The position numbers and the translations under genes were made by a program. A stretch of DNA of 64,000 nucleotides from Sordariomycetes sp. S80-01Y (Eukaryota > Ascomycota > Sordariomycetes), in contig JAXQJY010000025.1 in NCBI GenBank assembly GCA_037042185.1, positions 310,001 through 374,000 of the forward strand, read 5' to 3'. Of the stretch, positions 55,280-64,000 are shown in pieces. The notes below the pieces were generated by a model that saw only the letters and a program-made list of their open reading frames with translations, was not told where the DNA came from and searched no databases. Each line of letters opens with the position of its first letter. The first letter of the stretch is position 1.

Positions 55280-56044
55280 TTAAGCGTTGAAGCATTCTCC
55301 AACCTTGGGCGTGGGAGGCTCGTTGTTCTCTGGCACCACAGTGATCGAGGCAGTGTACGAGAACTCAGGGCCAGTGACATCGACGGAAATTGACGACGCC
55401 CCTGGGTTGGCAGACAGAGCAGCGTGGACAGCTGAAGAGAAAGCATCCTTGTCAGTCTGCTGGGTGCTGCACTCCTCAGCAGGGGGAGGCCAGATGGTCT
55501 TCTCTCCCCTGATGCCGACGATGGTGGCGATGGTACCACCGACAACAGTAGTGATGAATGGCTTCTCGTTGAGAAGGTCCCAGATTGTACCCACGCTGGT
55601 GGCAGCAGCATTGACGGCCTCGATGTAGACACCCATGCATCCGACGAGCTGGACTACACCGTCAGCCTTGGCGCACGTAGCGACGGCCTGGCAGAAGCTC
55701 TCGAAGTTACGGCTCTCAAGCTCCAAAGAGCGAGCGCCGTTTTCCATGTCGCGGGTCATCAGGGAGCGAGCATCGATGTTTCCCGTGCCGTAGTCCACAT
55801 CAGAGCGCTTGTGAACTGGAGTGCTGGGTCAGCATGGCGGGCGTTTATTCGATTCAGCGGTGATGTACGTACCGGAGTCATCCCACTCCTCAACTGGAAC
55901 GCCGGACCACATGCCCTTGCCGACCTGTTGCCACTTGACCTGGCTACCATTGTAGTCCTGGACATCGCCGTGGCTGATGGCAGCGACCTGAGTTGAGCCG
56001 AGAGCAATGGCCGCAGCCGTGGACATGAGGCTCTTGAAATGCAT
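55280..56044 (-). CDS. Secreted protein A of a same-strand paralogous pair
   Basis: Two exons, 56044-55873 and 55815-55280, with a 57-base GT-AG intron (GTACGT donor, CCAG acceptor), give 235 residues. A signal peptide covers about 1-22 (STAAAIALGSTQVAA). The mature start SHGDVQDYNGSQVKWQQV and GVPVEEWDD match the paralogue downstream (THGDKQTVDGTEIRWQQ, GVPADKWDD). A KR site (VHKRSDVD) soon after suggests Kex2 processing. The C-terminal domain has six Cys, including FCQAVATC, VGCMG, EEC and a last GECFNA. No known domain is recognised. The protein is extracellular; its function is unknown, with a role in interaction with other organisms only suggested by secretion and duplication. Confidence 0.75.
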
Positions 56045-57631
56045 TTTGGTTAGATGAAAGAATGGAAATAGTAGGTAGAAAGTAGTTAATGAAGGGATAT
56101 CAGGGGAGGTTGCCTGGAGACGGAGTTGGATTGATGAATTGTAATTGAAGCAAATTTGTCTTGGAAGCGCCCCAAGTGTTCCTTATATATCTTCCTGCAT
56201 CAGAAAGATTCAGATCCGATAGAAGCGCTAAAATGAAACGATCTCAACATTTACTGTGAGCTCCCGACGTAAGTTCCCATCATCGAAACTGTCTTCTGCG
56301 ACATCCGCCAGGCCAGGACCATCAATGAGACGGTCAACTGCCGACGGGTCTTCCGCCTCCTGAATACTGCTGATCAAGAAGATCAGTGTCTTGTAGAGTT
56401 AGCCTTCTCATGCTAAGTCCTCCTACCAGGCATCAATGGAGAAGACTAAGTACCAGGCAAGTACCTTTTTCAGGGAGGACCGTGCCTTGCTCAAGGGCTG
56501 AGTGGACATTGGGATGTGGCAAGTCCTCGGTTTCCGGGTGGTTTCAATTATCGAGGATGACGATAATGTTCTGATACTGCATGGATGCAGGTCTTCATCA
56601 AGGCATACTCCTGTAGCACATCCTACCAGGCGGTGAACTGCCAGACCTCCAAATGCCGACGACGCGCTATAAGCCTTGCCCTTTCCCTTCGCAGCTCGCG
56701 TGATTGGTTGCACCTCTAAGCTCTGACGGAAAGCTAGCGCTTACAAATTGAAATGGTCATGTTCCAACGAGACCCTGCGTTTATTTGCGTTCTCATGCCA
56801 AGGGTCAGGTTCCGGTGACAAGGATGCTCCTCCAACATGGCCCACAAACCTAACTGACAGCCCAGCGCCCCCGCATTGTGGGATTAATGTTTGCTGCCTA
56901 GAACGTCCAGGATGGTCGGAGTTTGAACAAGAATCCGGGCCGGCCAGTCCTATCGGTTACCGCCCGCCTTGTTTCGCCGCTCTGCATGCATGCTAAAACT
57001 GGCCAAAGCTTGTCAGGATGAGCCAAATTCTGTTCAATGATGCGTTTGACTGAGACATCTCTCAGCTCAAAGGATCAAGACTTGCAGATCTTCCTCCTTT
57101 GGAGTCGTTGGAAAGACCCTTGAAGTTGGAGAACGACGCGGGGCGCAGCTGACAGGGGACGTGGGAGCTCCGCCTGTCGAATCCGCATCAAACAAAATTT
57201 TCTTGGCTCAGATGAACGGGCGGAGATTTCCTAAAATTCTCGATCGAAGATTTGGGGGCCCCTTAGACTGATCCGTACAGCTAAAAGATTCTAGTGGAAG
57301 ATCCCTTCAGCCATAAGCAGTGCTGATCTGAACGAGATGCGCCACTATTCAAATTATTCGTCTACGAAGCTGGTGAGATCCTTAGAATATGTCATATCCC
57401 ATCAACTCAGCAGTTCAGTGGAGCATGTTATGGAACCTCTCCGGCTTTCAATGCTTCATTGATCGAGCGTAGGCGAGATGAATATGTTGTCTGAACAGTC
57501 TGTTTTATCTTGAGGTTTCTCTGGCAAGTACTAAGAAAACATATGTATGCGCAAGATGACCCTATACTCTGCTTTCTGAAAGCTTCGAATATACATAAAG
57601 CCCCTTGACGCCTTTGTCAAGACAACGTCAT
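56045..57631. other. 1.6 kb gap between the secreted pair
   Basis: Holds the promoter of secreted protein A. The open frames at 56423-56713 and 56748-56996 have no signal peptide or domain and no splice support. No repeat or mobile element is recognised. Confidence 0.45.
56182..56189 (-). promoter_or_regulatory. TATA box of secreted protein A
   Basis: On the minus strand this reads TATATAAG, about 140 bases before the start codon at 56044, a usual position for a fungal gene with a leader of about 100 bases. Confidence 0.45.
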
Positions 57632-58348
57632 CTAGCAGCTGGGGGTGAACTGACTGCCAACAGGCCCAGCCCGAGCATGGATGGTCCACGACCCACTGGG
57701 ACCATTGACCTGCACAGCAACATCTCCTGCGTCAGGGGTCTGGGCAGAAATCATGTTGAGAGCAGAGCCGATTGCATCAGCTTGACTATCGTCAGTGCTG
57801 CATTCCATCTTGGTGTTGACGTCCACTTGTCCACTGATCTTGCCAGAGAAGGCAACGCCACCGATGTCTTCTGCCATGAATGGCTGGGCAAGGAAGTCAA
57901 AAAGTTCTTGTCCCGCGCCATGAGCTGCGCCGTAGGCAAGCTCAACCCAGATGTTGATGCCAGGGGCAATGTGGCTTGAGCCAGTCTTGACGCAGTTGGG
58001 TACTGCCTGGCAGAAGCTGGGGATGTTGCGTGCACTCAGCTCTCCATCTCGCTGCGAGTTGGAGGATACGGCACGGCGAGCGCTGAGCTCTTCAATATCC
58101 CACTCTTGGTTGCCCATTTTGTTGACTGATAGCACATTGTCAGCCTGGTGTCTTCATATGGAACTACTCTGGAGTGACTTGCCTTTGTCATCCCACTTGT
58201 CCGCGGGAACGCCGGTGAAGACACCCTGAGCCAGCTGCTGCCAACGGATTTCCGTGCCGTCGACGGTCTGCTTGTCGCCGTGGGTAATAGCCGCGGCCTG
58301 GGTGGCACCCAAGACGGCAGCGATAGCAGTGATCAAGCGGTATTGCAT
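57632..58348 (-). CDS. Secreted protein B of a same-strand paralogous pair
   Basis: Two exons, 58348-58183 and 58125-57632, give 219 residues. The 57-base intron starts with GC (GCAAGT) and ends in TATCAG; it sits at the same codon and phase, directly after the shared DD pair, as the GT-AG intron of secreted protein A, and has the same length. The signal peptide is about 1-20 (TAIAAVLGATQAAA). The mature start ITHGDKQTVDGTEIRWQQL parallels protein A, and FCQAVPNC matches FCQAVATC there. Possible dibasic processing is at ARR. Four Cys lie in the mature part, fewer than in protein A. No known domain. The duplication is old, because only short blocks are still alike outside the N-terminus. Confidence 0.75.
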
Positions 58349-59761
58349 ATTGAGCGAGGTGAGTGTTGTGCCTTCAATTTAGAAAAAGATTTGAGTTAAA
58401 AGAGGTCTTTGCGAAAGAAGATAGAAGAGTAATTGAACGGAGCTACAAGATGATATTGGCGGAGGTCCTTCAATGGAGCACGACAATGCTTCTTGTATTC
58501 TCATATGCGAAGTTTCCTTGACTAGGACCAACCTTTCAGTACTATGATCATCTACGGAAGTATTTTGATGATCCTGATCCTTCTCACTGCTAGTTGTTTG
58601 CCTTTGTGTTGCCCTCGAGCGCAGTACCTCTACCCGGCGTGACCGGCAACACGGGTAGCTGACAGCAGATCAGTACTTGAAATAGCAAGCTTTGCAACTC
58701 CCTTGCCTCTTCAAACATCTGAAATCAGGCAGCCGAGTATTTCGATTGTGTTCATCAGGGTCTGCACGGTTCGACTTGTTAATGCGTGCAAAGGAACTGT
58801 TGCTGACGGCAATTGCCGTCAGGATCAAGCTCACCGTACGTCCAGGGTTCTTCGTGACGATCATGAACCTGAGGCTCCCCACGCGCTTTTGATTTCTTTA
58901 CAGGGTGTGAAAACTCCTTCAGGACCGGAATCTGAGGACGTCTTGCGGGACCAGCGTGGATTAATTTTGAGGGAGGCACGGCATTCGGCAGCCCTGGACA
59001 GGGGTCGAGGGGTTTCTGGGGTCGACGGAAATCCTGCATGACGCGTTGATGGCATTTGACAGGACCCTTGCCCTGCTTGTTTTTCATCCCACACTAGGAG
59101 CGCCGTTGGGGGAAACGCCGCTGATCGACACTACGATCTGGGGCAGGATTGAGATCGGCAGGTCCCCAACGGCCTAGGTGCGGTACGCAGCCAGTACTTT
59201 CGAGGGCGACGACTAGCTGTCTCATCCAGATGGAGTCTCACCCCGGGCTGACCTTGCACCAGAATAAGCCTCAGACCCTGAATATCGTCGAGTCCCTGGA
59301 GAGTACATTTTGTAGAGTTTACATTCCCTGGCTGTTGCATGTACCTAGAGTCTGACCTTGCCTCAAGCTCGGACATGCTCAGGGGCTCTGAACCTCATAT
59401 TGACATCACGAAGGATTTCTCTGAGGGACGTTGGGGAGATTCTTGAGAGGAAGGGGCTGGGATCGTCGTGGTCGTCGCCAGGCAGAAGCAGAAGCATCTG
59501 GGGCAGCAATGACGGCGAACAAGCACCACGGTCTGACGAGGATACGAAGACTTTTGCGAAGGCAAAACGTCGTGAGACGGCATGCATGAGGCCTTGGCAA
59601 TTGATCTCGAATTGACTATAAGAAGGGATCTTGTTCCCAGCTTTTCCATTCGAATCATCATCACAAACAACCACACTCTCAACATCACCACCACAACAAT
59701 CCAACACTTTTTCTCAACCTTTCTATCAAGTTTCTAATAACTTCCCAACAAATCTTTCAAG
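58349..59761. other. 1.4 kb gap upstream of secreted protein B and the Cys-rich gene
   Basis: The flanking genes are divergent, so this holds both promoters. It contains a CA-rich leader (59660-59705) before the Cys-rich gene. Overlapping frames on both strands at 58670-59090 carry no recognisable domain. Confidence 0.4.
59617..59622 (+). promoter_or_regulatory. TATA element of the Cys-rich secreted gene
   Basis: TATAAG about 145 bases before the start codon at 59762, followed by a C/A-rich leader without ATG. This layout resembles promoters of strongly expressed small secreted protein genes. Confidence 0.4.
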
Positions 59762-60148
59762 ATGTTCTTCAAGACCGCCATCTTCTCTGCCGTCTCCCTC
59801 CTGGCCGTCAACGGCGCCATGGCCGCTGCTCTTCCCGCTGAGGACGGCGAGGTCAGCATTATGATTGCGACCGACGCTTGTAAGCCACAACTGCAAGAAG
59901 AGCCACCGGAATCTGAAAGCTGACACTGCTTGAAACAGTCTACGCCTGCAACTGCCCCAACAACTGCGACCACAGCCAGGGTTCCAGCTGCAAGTTCTAC
60001 TCTGGGCCTTCTGACACTGACGACATCAGCGAGGGCAGTAAGTTTCTCCCAGATTCAACAATAAAGGTGGAACGCAGATCTCTGACACTTTACAGCCTGC
60101 GAGTACCCCAACGGCAACCACCTGGCCGCCATCCAGTGCGTTGTTTGA
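59762..60148 (+). CDS. Small cysteine-rich secreted protein, candidate effector
   Basis: Three short exons, 59762-59879, 59939-60037 and 60096-60148, give 89 residues; none is long enough to appear as a large open frame. Introns are 59 and 58 bases with GTAAGC and GTAAGT donors and CAG acceptors, and every join keeps frame. The signal peptide covers about residues 1-19 or 1-22 (FSAVSLLAVNGAMAA). The mature part has six Cys: YACNC, NNC, SSC, GTC and IQC, enough for three disulfides. It ends AIQCVV. Both introns are in phase 1. No known domain is recognised. Size, Cys content and secretion fit fungal effectors or antimicrobial-type proteins, but function is not shown by sequence. Confidence 0.8.
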
Positions 60149-60829
60149 GCGCATTCCTTCAGGGATATCAGCTGGCAAGGGCTTTGTGCAGTTCATAGCA
60201 GGTTTCCTAGGGATCATCGCAAGGTTTAGCTAGCTCTCTTAGGATGATTCTGTGTCTGAACAAGGGAAGATGTCGTTGTTAGAGACTGGAAGTCGAGAAA
60301 TAAAAAAATTATTTGAAGCCTGTCTACCTGCCACTGCCCGCACGTTGAACGAAACATGCTTCATAATTGCATGACGCCAGCTGGGTTTCTATTCTTAATT
60401 GATGTTTTCACTGTCGTCTCCGGAATTGGACACGCATGCAATTATAACTACCAAAGTCCAAGCGTTTTTCAATGCCAAATGTGCTATGGGCGCCCGCAGA
60501 CATTGATCAGTCCCTTCTGACGCACAATAGAGCACGCTCGAATAACAATCTGGGGAAGCTCGATAACAGCCTTAATGCATGTTTTGTGTCAGACTTTTGG
60601 TAAAGAGCAAGTATTCACATCCACTCCAACGATTTCTGTTAAGAACTTAGCTTCCTGGGAGGAGACTTACGTCGGAGAAAAGATTATCTTGCGCCGCTTG
60701 CCTTAGCAGTTACTAGCTTAATCCCGGGACCGACAGTCACGGAAATTATGTTGACAATCATGTGCATCACTCACGTCGTCGAAACGTGGGACCAATATTA
60801 GACCTGAGTAGACCAACCCTGTCTTCCCC
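60149..60829. other. Intergenic between two convergent genes
   Basis: About 680 bases of AT-moderate sequence with no supported gene, between the Cys-rich gene and RING-like paralogue 2. Confidence 0.5.
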
Positions 60830-61777
60830 CTAGCGCAGTAGAGACGACTTGCGTTCTCGGTGGCCAAGATTCCACATTAATCGCTCCAGGGTCTCTACAA
60901 CACGTCCAATGAATCCATCAGTAGTCATGGATTCCGAAATGGCCTTGTTCATACTCTCACTGGGGCTAACGCCAAATCCCACACCGAAGCTGACGACATG
61001 AGGAGACCAGACATCCTCCCTTAAGGTAATACCTTGTCGTATCGTCTGGGAAACAGCGCATTCGCCGTTTTGAGTGGCAATCCAAGGGTAAACTATGGCC
61101 TTGGCCTTGGGGAAAGAAGGAATAGAAGGGTCAGTTGGAACCACAGACCCATCCGTTATCTTGACAAGTGAGCTCCAGGTAAACCATCGAGGACGGTGCC
61201 TTCCATTGAGTCCGAGGCCGATAAGGCTAGTTATGCCCCAAGACCACTGCACAAGAACCACGACGTGATACTTGTAAATTCTCCGGAGTACGCTCGTCTC
61301 AGAAACAGGCTGGATGAGTCCCGGCAGAGCCTCGTCAGCAATGGTGACAATTCGGCTGGCGAGGTAGTCAAAGCCAAGGCTGGCTCTCCCCAACCACGCC
61401 GCGTTGCTAAGTGACCCACCCTCACTCAAGCAGAGAGGAGCTCTCCGGGCGTCCTCGGCGCTATGAACGGGATAGAGGTAGTTGTGGTAGCGATGCGAAG
61501 ATCCTTGGCGGCAGTATGGACAGGTGAAGGACTCACTTGGGTCGAGTGACTTCACCCACGAATTAATGCACACTCGGCCAAAGATGTGTCCACAGAACAT
61601 AACAATGGCGTTGCTGCAGTGCTCTTCGTCATCGCAGGCATCTTCGGGCCCACCTTTGAGATCGAGAAACCGGTAGCAGATGGCGCATTCGATTTTGAAG
61701 TCGTTGAACTGCTGCGGGTCACTGAGAGCCTGTCTGATGTTGGGGAAAAAGTCGTTCTCGGAGCCGCTGGCCGCCAT
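60830..61777 (-). CDS. RING-like zinc protein, paralogue 2
   Basis: A 315-residue protein from ATG 61777 (MAASGSENDFF); the frame is open further upstream but only with a GTG. The lead-in FFPNIRQALSDPQQFNDFKI matches the paralogues. The cysteine domain reads CAIC, Cys after 19, MFCGH after seven, Cys five on (GRVC), then CPYC, the family spacing with Gly in place of the canonical fifth Cys. SSHRYHNYLYPV follows, with conserved His. The C-terminal half contains WSPHVVSFGVGFGVSPSES, which parallels the first paralogue. Predicted intracellular. It is divergent from paralogue 3, with starts 1.1 kb apart. Confidence 0.8.
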   Translation of the reverse strand: MAASGSENDFFPNIRQALSDPQQFNDFKIECAICYRFLDLKGGPEDACDDEEHCSNAIVMFCGHIFGRVCINSWVKSLDPSESFTCPYCRQGSSHRYHNYLYPVHSAEDARRAPLCLSEGGSLSNAAWLGRASLGFDYLASRIVTIADEALPGLIQPVSETSVLRRIYKYHVVVLVQWSWGITSLIGLGLNGRHRPRWFTWSSLVKITDGSVVPTDPSIPSFPKAKAIVYPWIATQNGECAVSQTIRQGITLREDVWSPHVVSFGVGFGVSPSESMNKAISESMTTDGFIGRVVETLERLMWNLGHRERKSSLLR

Positions 61778-62892
61778 CTTGGCCAGACTCGAGGGGTCTG
61801 CCAAACTCGATCTTCGCTCTTCTTTCACCAGATAGCAGATTTTTGTTGTTATGAGGATTCTAAAGGATTAAGTTCAAAACGAGGGCCAAGGTGTAGTTGA
61901 CGTAGCTGTCCTAGTAAGATCTGAGAGCATGTCAATTCACTTGCTTGAGAGGAACGTCGCATAAAAGCCCTTCGTTCATTCTCAGATGCTGGCTACAGCT
62001 GTTGAGCAGCCCTAGCAGCGGGTGTACTGCCATGGGTCGGGGACTAGTGTTCGCAGAACCTACGGCTAGCTAGAGCACAGACGGATAAATTAGCGATGGT
62101 GCCTTGAACACCTGACGTACAGTCAGCAAGAATGGTGAACAAGTGATAGGACACTTTCTGGTACTTATAAATTGAATGTTTATAGCATTGGAGACTGTCG
62201 ATCATTCACTTCCACTAGTCTAGGCTGGACAAGCCGCCTTTCCAATTAGTGAACGACAGCTGCAGTTTGACACGCATCAGATGTGGGAATACAGCAACTC
62301 CGCTTCGGCCACTTTGATTCAATGAATACGCATAGTAAGTACTCCCGCTTGCTCTGCTTTTTTTGATTGATTCCTTAACCATCAAGAGACCACCCCACCA
62401 AACATGAACTTGCATCTGCCGTAAAAGAAGGGCGCCAACATCCCTTCATCGACTCCGCTATGTAATTTCAGCAGATTGGCATGTTATAACTGTCTGCTCC
62501 GTACAACAACAAGTGTCTTTTTATCAAGCGTTGGCGAGTCTAGTCGCAACTAAAGTCCACCCGGCCATCGTGAGCCTACACACCTCGATTGTCGCTCCTC
62601 TTGAACGGGCTAAATGTTCTTATGTCCCCTCTGTTGACTGTGAGTACATTGAACGTCGAGCTTCTAGCAGCTATTTAACTGTTTGTGGAGCCAAACATGA
62701 AGCCGGGTTGGACGATTCACTCCGCGAACAGACCTTCGACGAAGTGGTAAGCCTAGACAAGGTGAATCGTGTTGAGGCCTCTAGTGTGCGTCTATATGGA
62801 CTTCGCCTGGTTTTCTTCATCTTAAACCTCCTTTTTCTCTTTACGTTCCCAAACTCTTCCCCTGAAACCAACAGCAGAAGGGAAAGTCCAAC
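61778..62892. other. Divergent promoter region between RING-like paralogues 2 and 3
   Basis: About 1.1 kb between head-to-head starts. A plus frame at 62513-63022 overlaps paralogue 3 out of frame and is not supported. Joint regulation of the pair is possible. Confidence 0.45.
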
Positions 62893-63990
62893 ATGCCCCC
62901 CTCAGGGGCGATCTGGCCGCCTTACACTAACTCCATTCCCGAGATCCGGGCAAGCCTTCGGGCGAACCCAGACTTTGCTAACTCCATCAAGATCCCCTGC
63001 CGCCTTTGCAATCGGGACGTAAATGTCGACCGATCCAGCCAAGACCCTAACCAATGTCCAGGCCTGATCGCCCTCCCCTGTGGCTGCTGCTTCGGTGAGC
63101 GCTGCTGGCGAAAGTTCGCGGCAGAGTGGGGTGCTCGAGTGCCTGTACGCTGCGCCCACTGCGGCCTTGGCCTCTCGCACAGGTCAACCTATTGTGGTCA
63201 CGATGTCTATCCATTCCCAGTCAACACCCTTCAAGACATCAACCGGGTTCCCAAGCTGTTCAGCGAGGGAGGCACCATTTCTGATCAGTGCGTCGCTTGT
63301 GTATGGGCTTCCCAGATCCAGGCTCTGACAGGAGAAATCCAGGAGTGCATGTCAGAGGAGATCAAGTGGGACTGTGAGCATGGATTGATTCTCTCCTTGA
63401 AGACTAATTGGACAGGTATGATCATTAACCTGCGTGTCACGCTGATGGGTGTAGATAGGCACGGTGTGTGGCGCGTTCACATCACCGGTCCCATCGGGAA
63501 TTTCGACGAGGACTATTCTGTGCTGTACGACGGAACTCCCCGTCATACATTCCCATGCGAGATGCTTAGGCTCATGCGAAGGAACCTGAGAATGGCGTAC
63601 AATCTGCAGGACGAGCTCGGTGAGTGGGCGCCTAGGGTCACCAGCATGGAGTTTGGCATCGAGAACGCGTGCGATGATGAAACGATGGGCCGCATGGGCG
63701 ACTTTTTCACTAACGTCCACATGATGTCTCCGGCTTACGAAGAATATCTCGACGATCTCGCGAACCAATTGAGATCTCAGCTGCCTTATCTTCGGCGGCT
63801 TCATGGTCGGTACATTGGTCTCGCAACTCGTCCCAACAGTCCTGGGCACGAATCTCAGGCATCCGAGCCCCCTTCAGAGGTGCGAGAGGTTGAGTACGCC
63901 CGCAGGGTCCTGCATGTAGGTGTCGACCTGCACGAGGTGCAGGGATGGGCTGCTCGAGGATCGAACGAAGCTGGCGAGGATTCAGAATAG
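62893..63990 (+). CDS. RING-like zinc protein, paralogue 3
   Basis: A 365-residue single-exon protein. The lead-in is SIPEIRASLRANPDFANSIKI and the cysteine domain is CRLC, Cys after 15, LPCGC after seven, Cys five on (GERC), then CAHC. Here the His of the CGH element is replaced by Cys, giving an all-Cys variant of the family spacing. LSHRSTYCGHDVYPF follows, with conserved His. The C-terminal half includes WAPRVTSMEFGIE, parallel to the WGPRRV and WSPHVV segments of the others, and an extra acidic, Glu-rich tail. The gene ends 10 bases before the window edge, so it appears complete. Confidence 0.8.
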   Translation: MPPSGAIWPPYTNSIPEIRASLRANPDFANSIKIPCRLCNRDVNVDRSSQDPNQCPGLIALPCGCCFGERCWRKFAAEWGARVPVRCAHCGLGLSHRSTYCGHDVYPFPVNTLQDINRVPKLFSEGGTISDQCVACVWASQIQALTGEIQECMSEEIKWDCEHGLILSLKTNWTGMIINLRVTLMGVDRHGVWRVHITGPIGNFDEDYSVLYDGTPRHTFPCEMLRLMRRNLRMAYNLQDELGEWAPRVTSMEFGIENACDDETMGRMGDFFTNVHMMSPAYEEYLDDLANQLRSQLPYLRRLHGRYIGLATRPNSPGHESQASEPPSEVREVEYARRVLHVGVDLHEVQGWAARGSNEAGEDSE

Positions 63991-64000
63991 GATAGCGAGC

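Noticed and set aside
1-64000. Search for transposons and virus-like elements
   Set aside because: No reverse transcriptase, transposase, capsid, envelope or long terminal repeat signature was recognised; the RNA polymerase gene is the host silencing type.

Overview
This 64 kb window is nuclear DNA of a filamentous ascomycete (Pezizomycotina, most likely Sordariomycetes; the genus cannot be fixed by reading alone). The evidence is the short spliceosomal introns (47-77 bases in most models, with GTAAGT/GTGAGT-type donors and CTAAC/CTGAC-type branch sites), and a gene content of one highly reducing polyketide synthase (PKS), a Zn2Cys6 regulator, a QDE-1-type RNA-dependent RNA polymerase, a fungal NLR-like STAND protein and several small secreted proteins. 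Splice models were worked out by hand from donor, branch and acceptor sequence plus frame continuity; exon joins are given in the entries. No tRNA, rRNA, CRISPR or recognisable transposon or virus-like element was found.

Left part (1-26.4 kb) looks like a secondary-metabolite locus: bicupin protein (485-1435), bleomycin-hydrolase-type cysteine peptidase (2600-4236), single-exon HR-PKS with KS-AT-DH-MT-ER-KR-ACP order (5029-12912), an NB-ARC/TPR NLR-like gene (13364-16697, minus), a beta-lactamase-fold serine hydrolase (18743-20631), a thioredoxin-reductase-like FAD enzyme with a CxxC (20924-21949, minus), an HSL-type alpha/beta hydrolase (22727-23896, minus) and a Dal5-like MFS transporter (24671-26369). 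Directly behind the PKS lies a decayed 3' fragment of a second copy of the FAD enzyme gene (13035-13163), so the locus has been rearranged by duplication and loss.

Middle part (27-48 kb) mixes housekeeping and accessory genes: RIO1 kinase with a GC-AG intron, a secreted pepsin-type protease, an NmrA/isoflavone-reductase-like protein, two uncharacterised proteins (one a small paired-CxxC protein), a four-exon Zn2Cys6 transcription factor, the RNA-dependent RNA polymerase, a cytochrome P450 and a membrane-anchored arylsulfotransferase-like protein that converges on the P450.

Right part (49-64 kb) is rich in secreted and lineage-specific genes with long gene-poor gaps: an LPMO-like protein with a cysteine-bearing acidic repeat tail, a three-pass membrane protein, a same-strand pair of related secreted proteins, an 89-residue cysteine-rich secreted protein that is a candidate effector, and three paralogues of an unusual RING-like family whose zinc-ligand spacing differs from the canonical RING in the same way in all three. 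I consider the RING-like family, the duplicated-and-lost reductase beside the PKS, and the cysteine-rich secreted gene the items most worth following.
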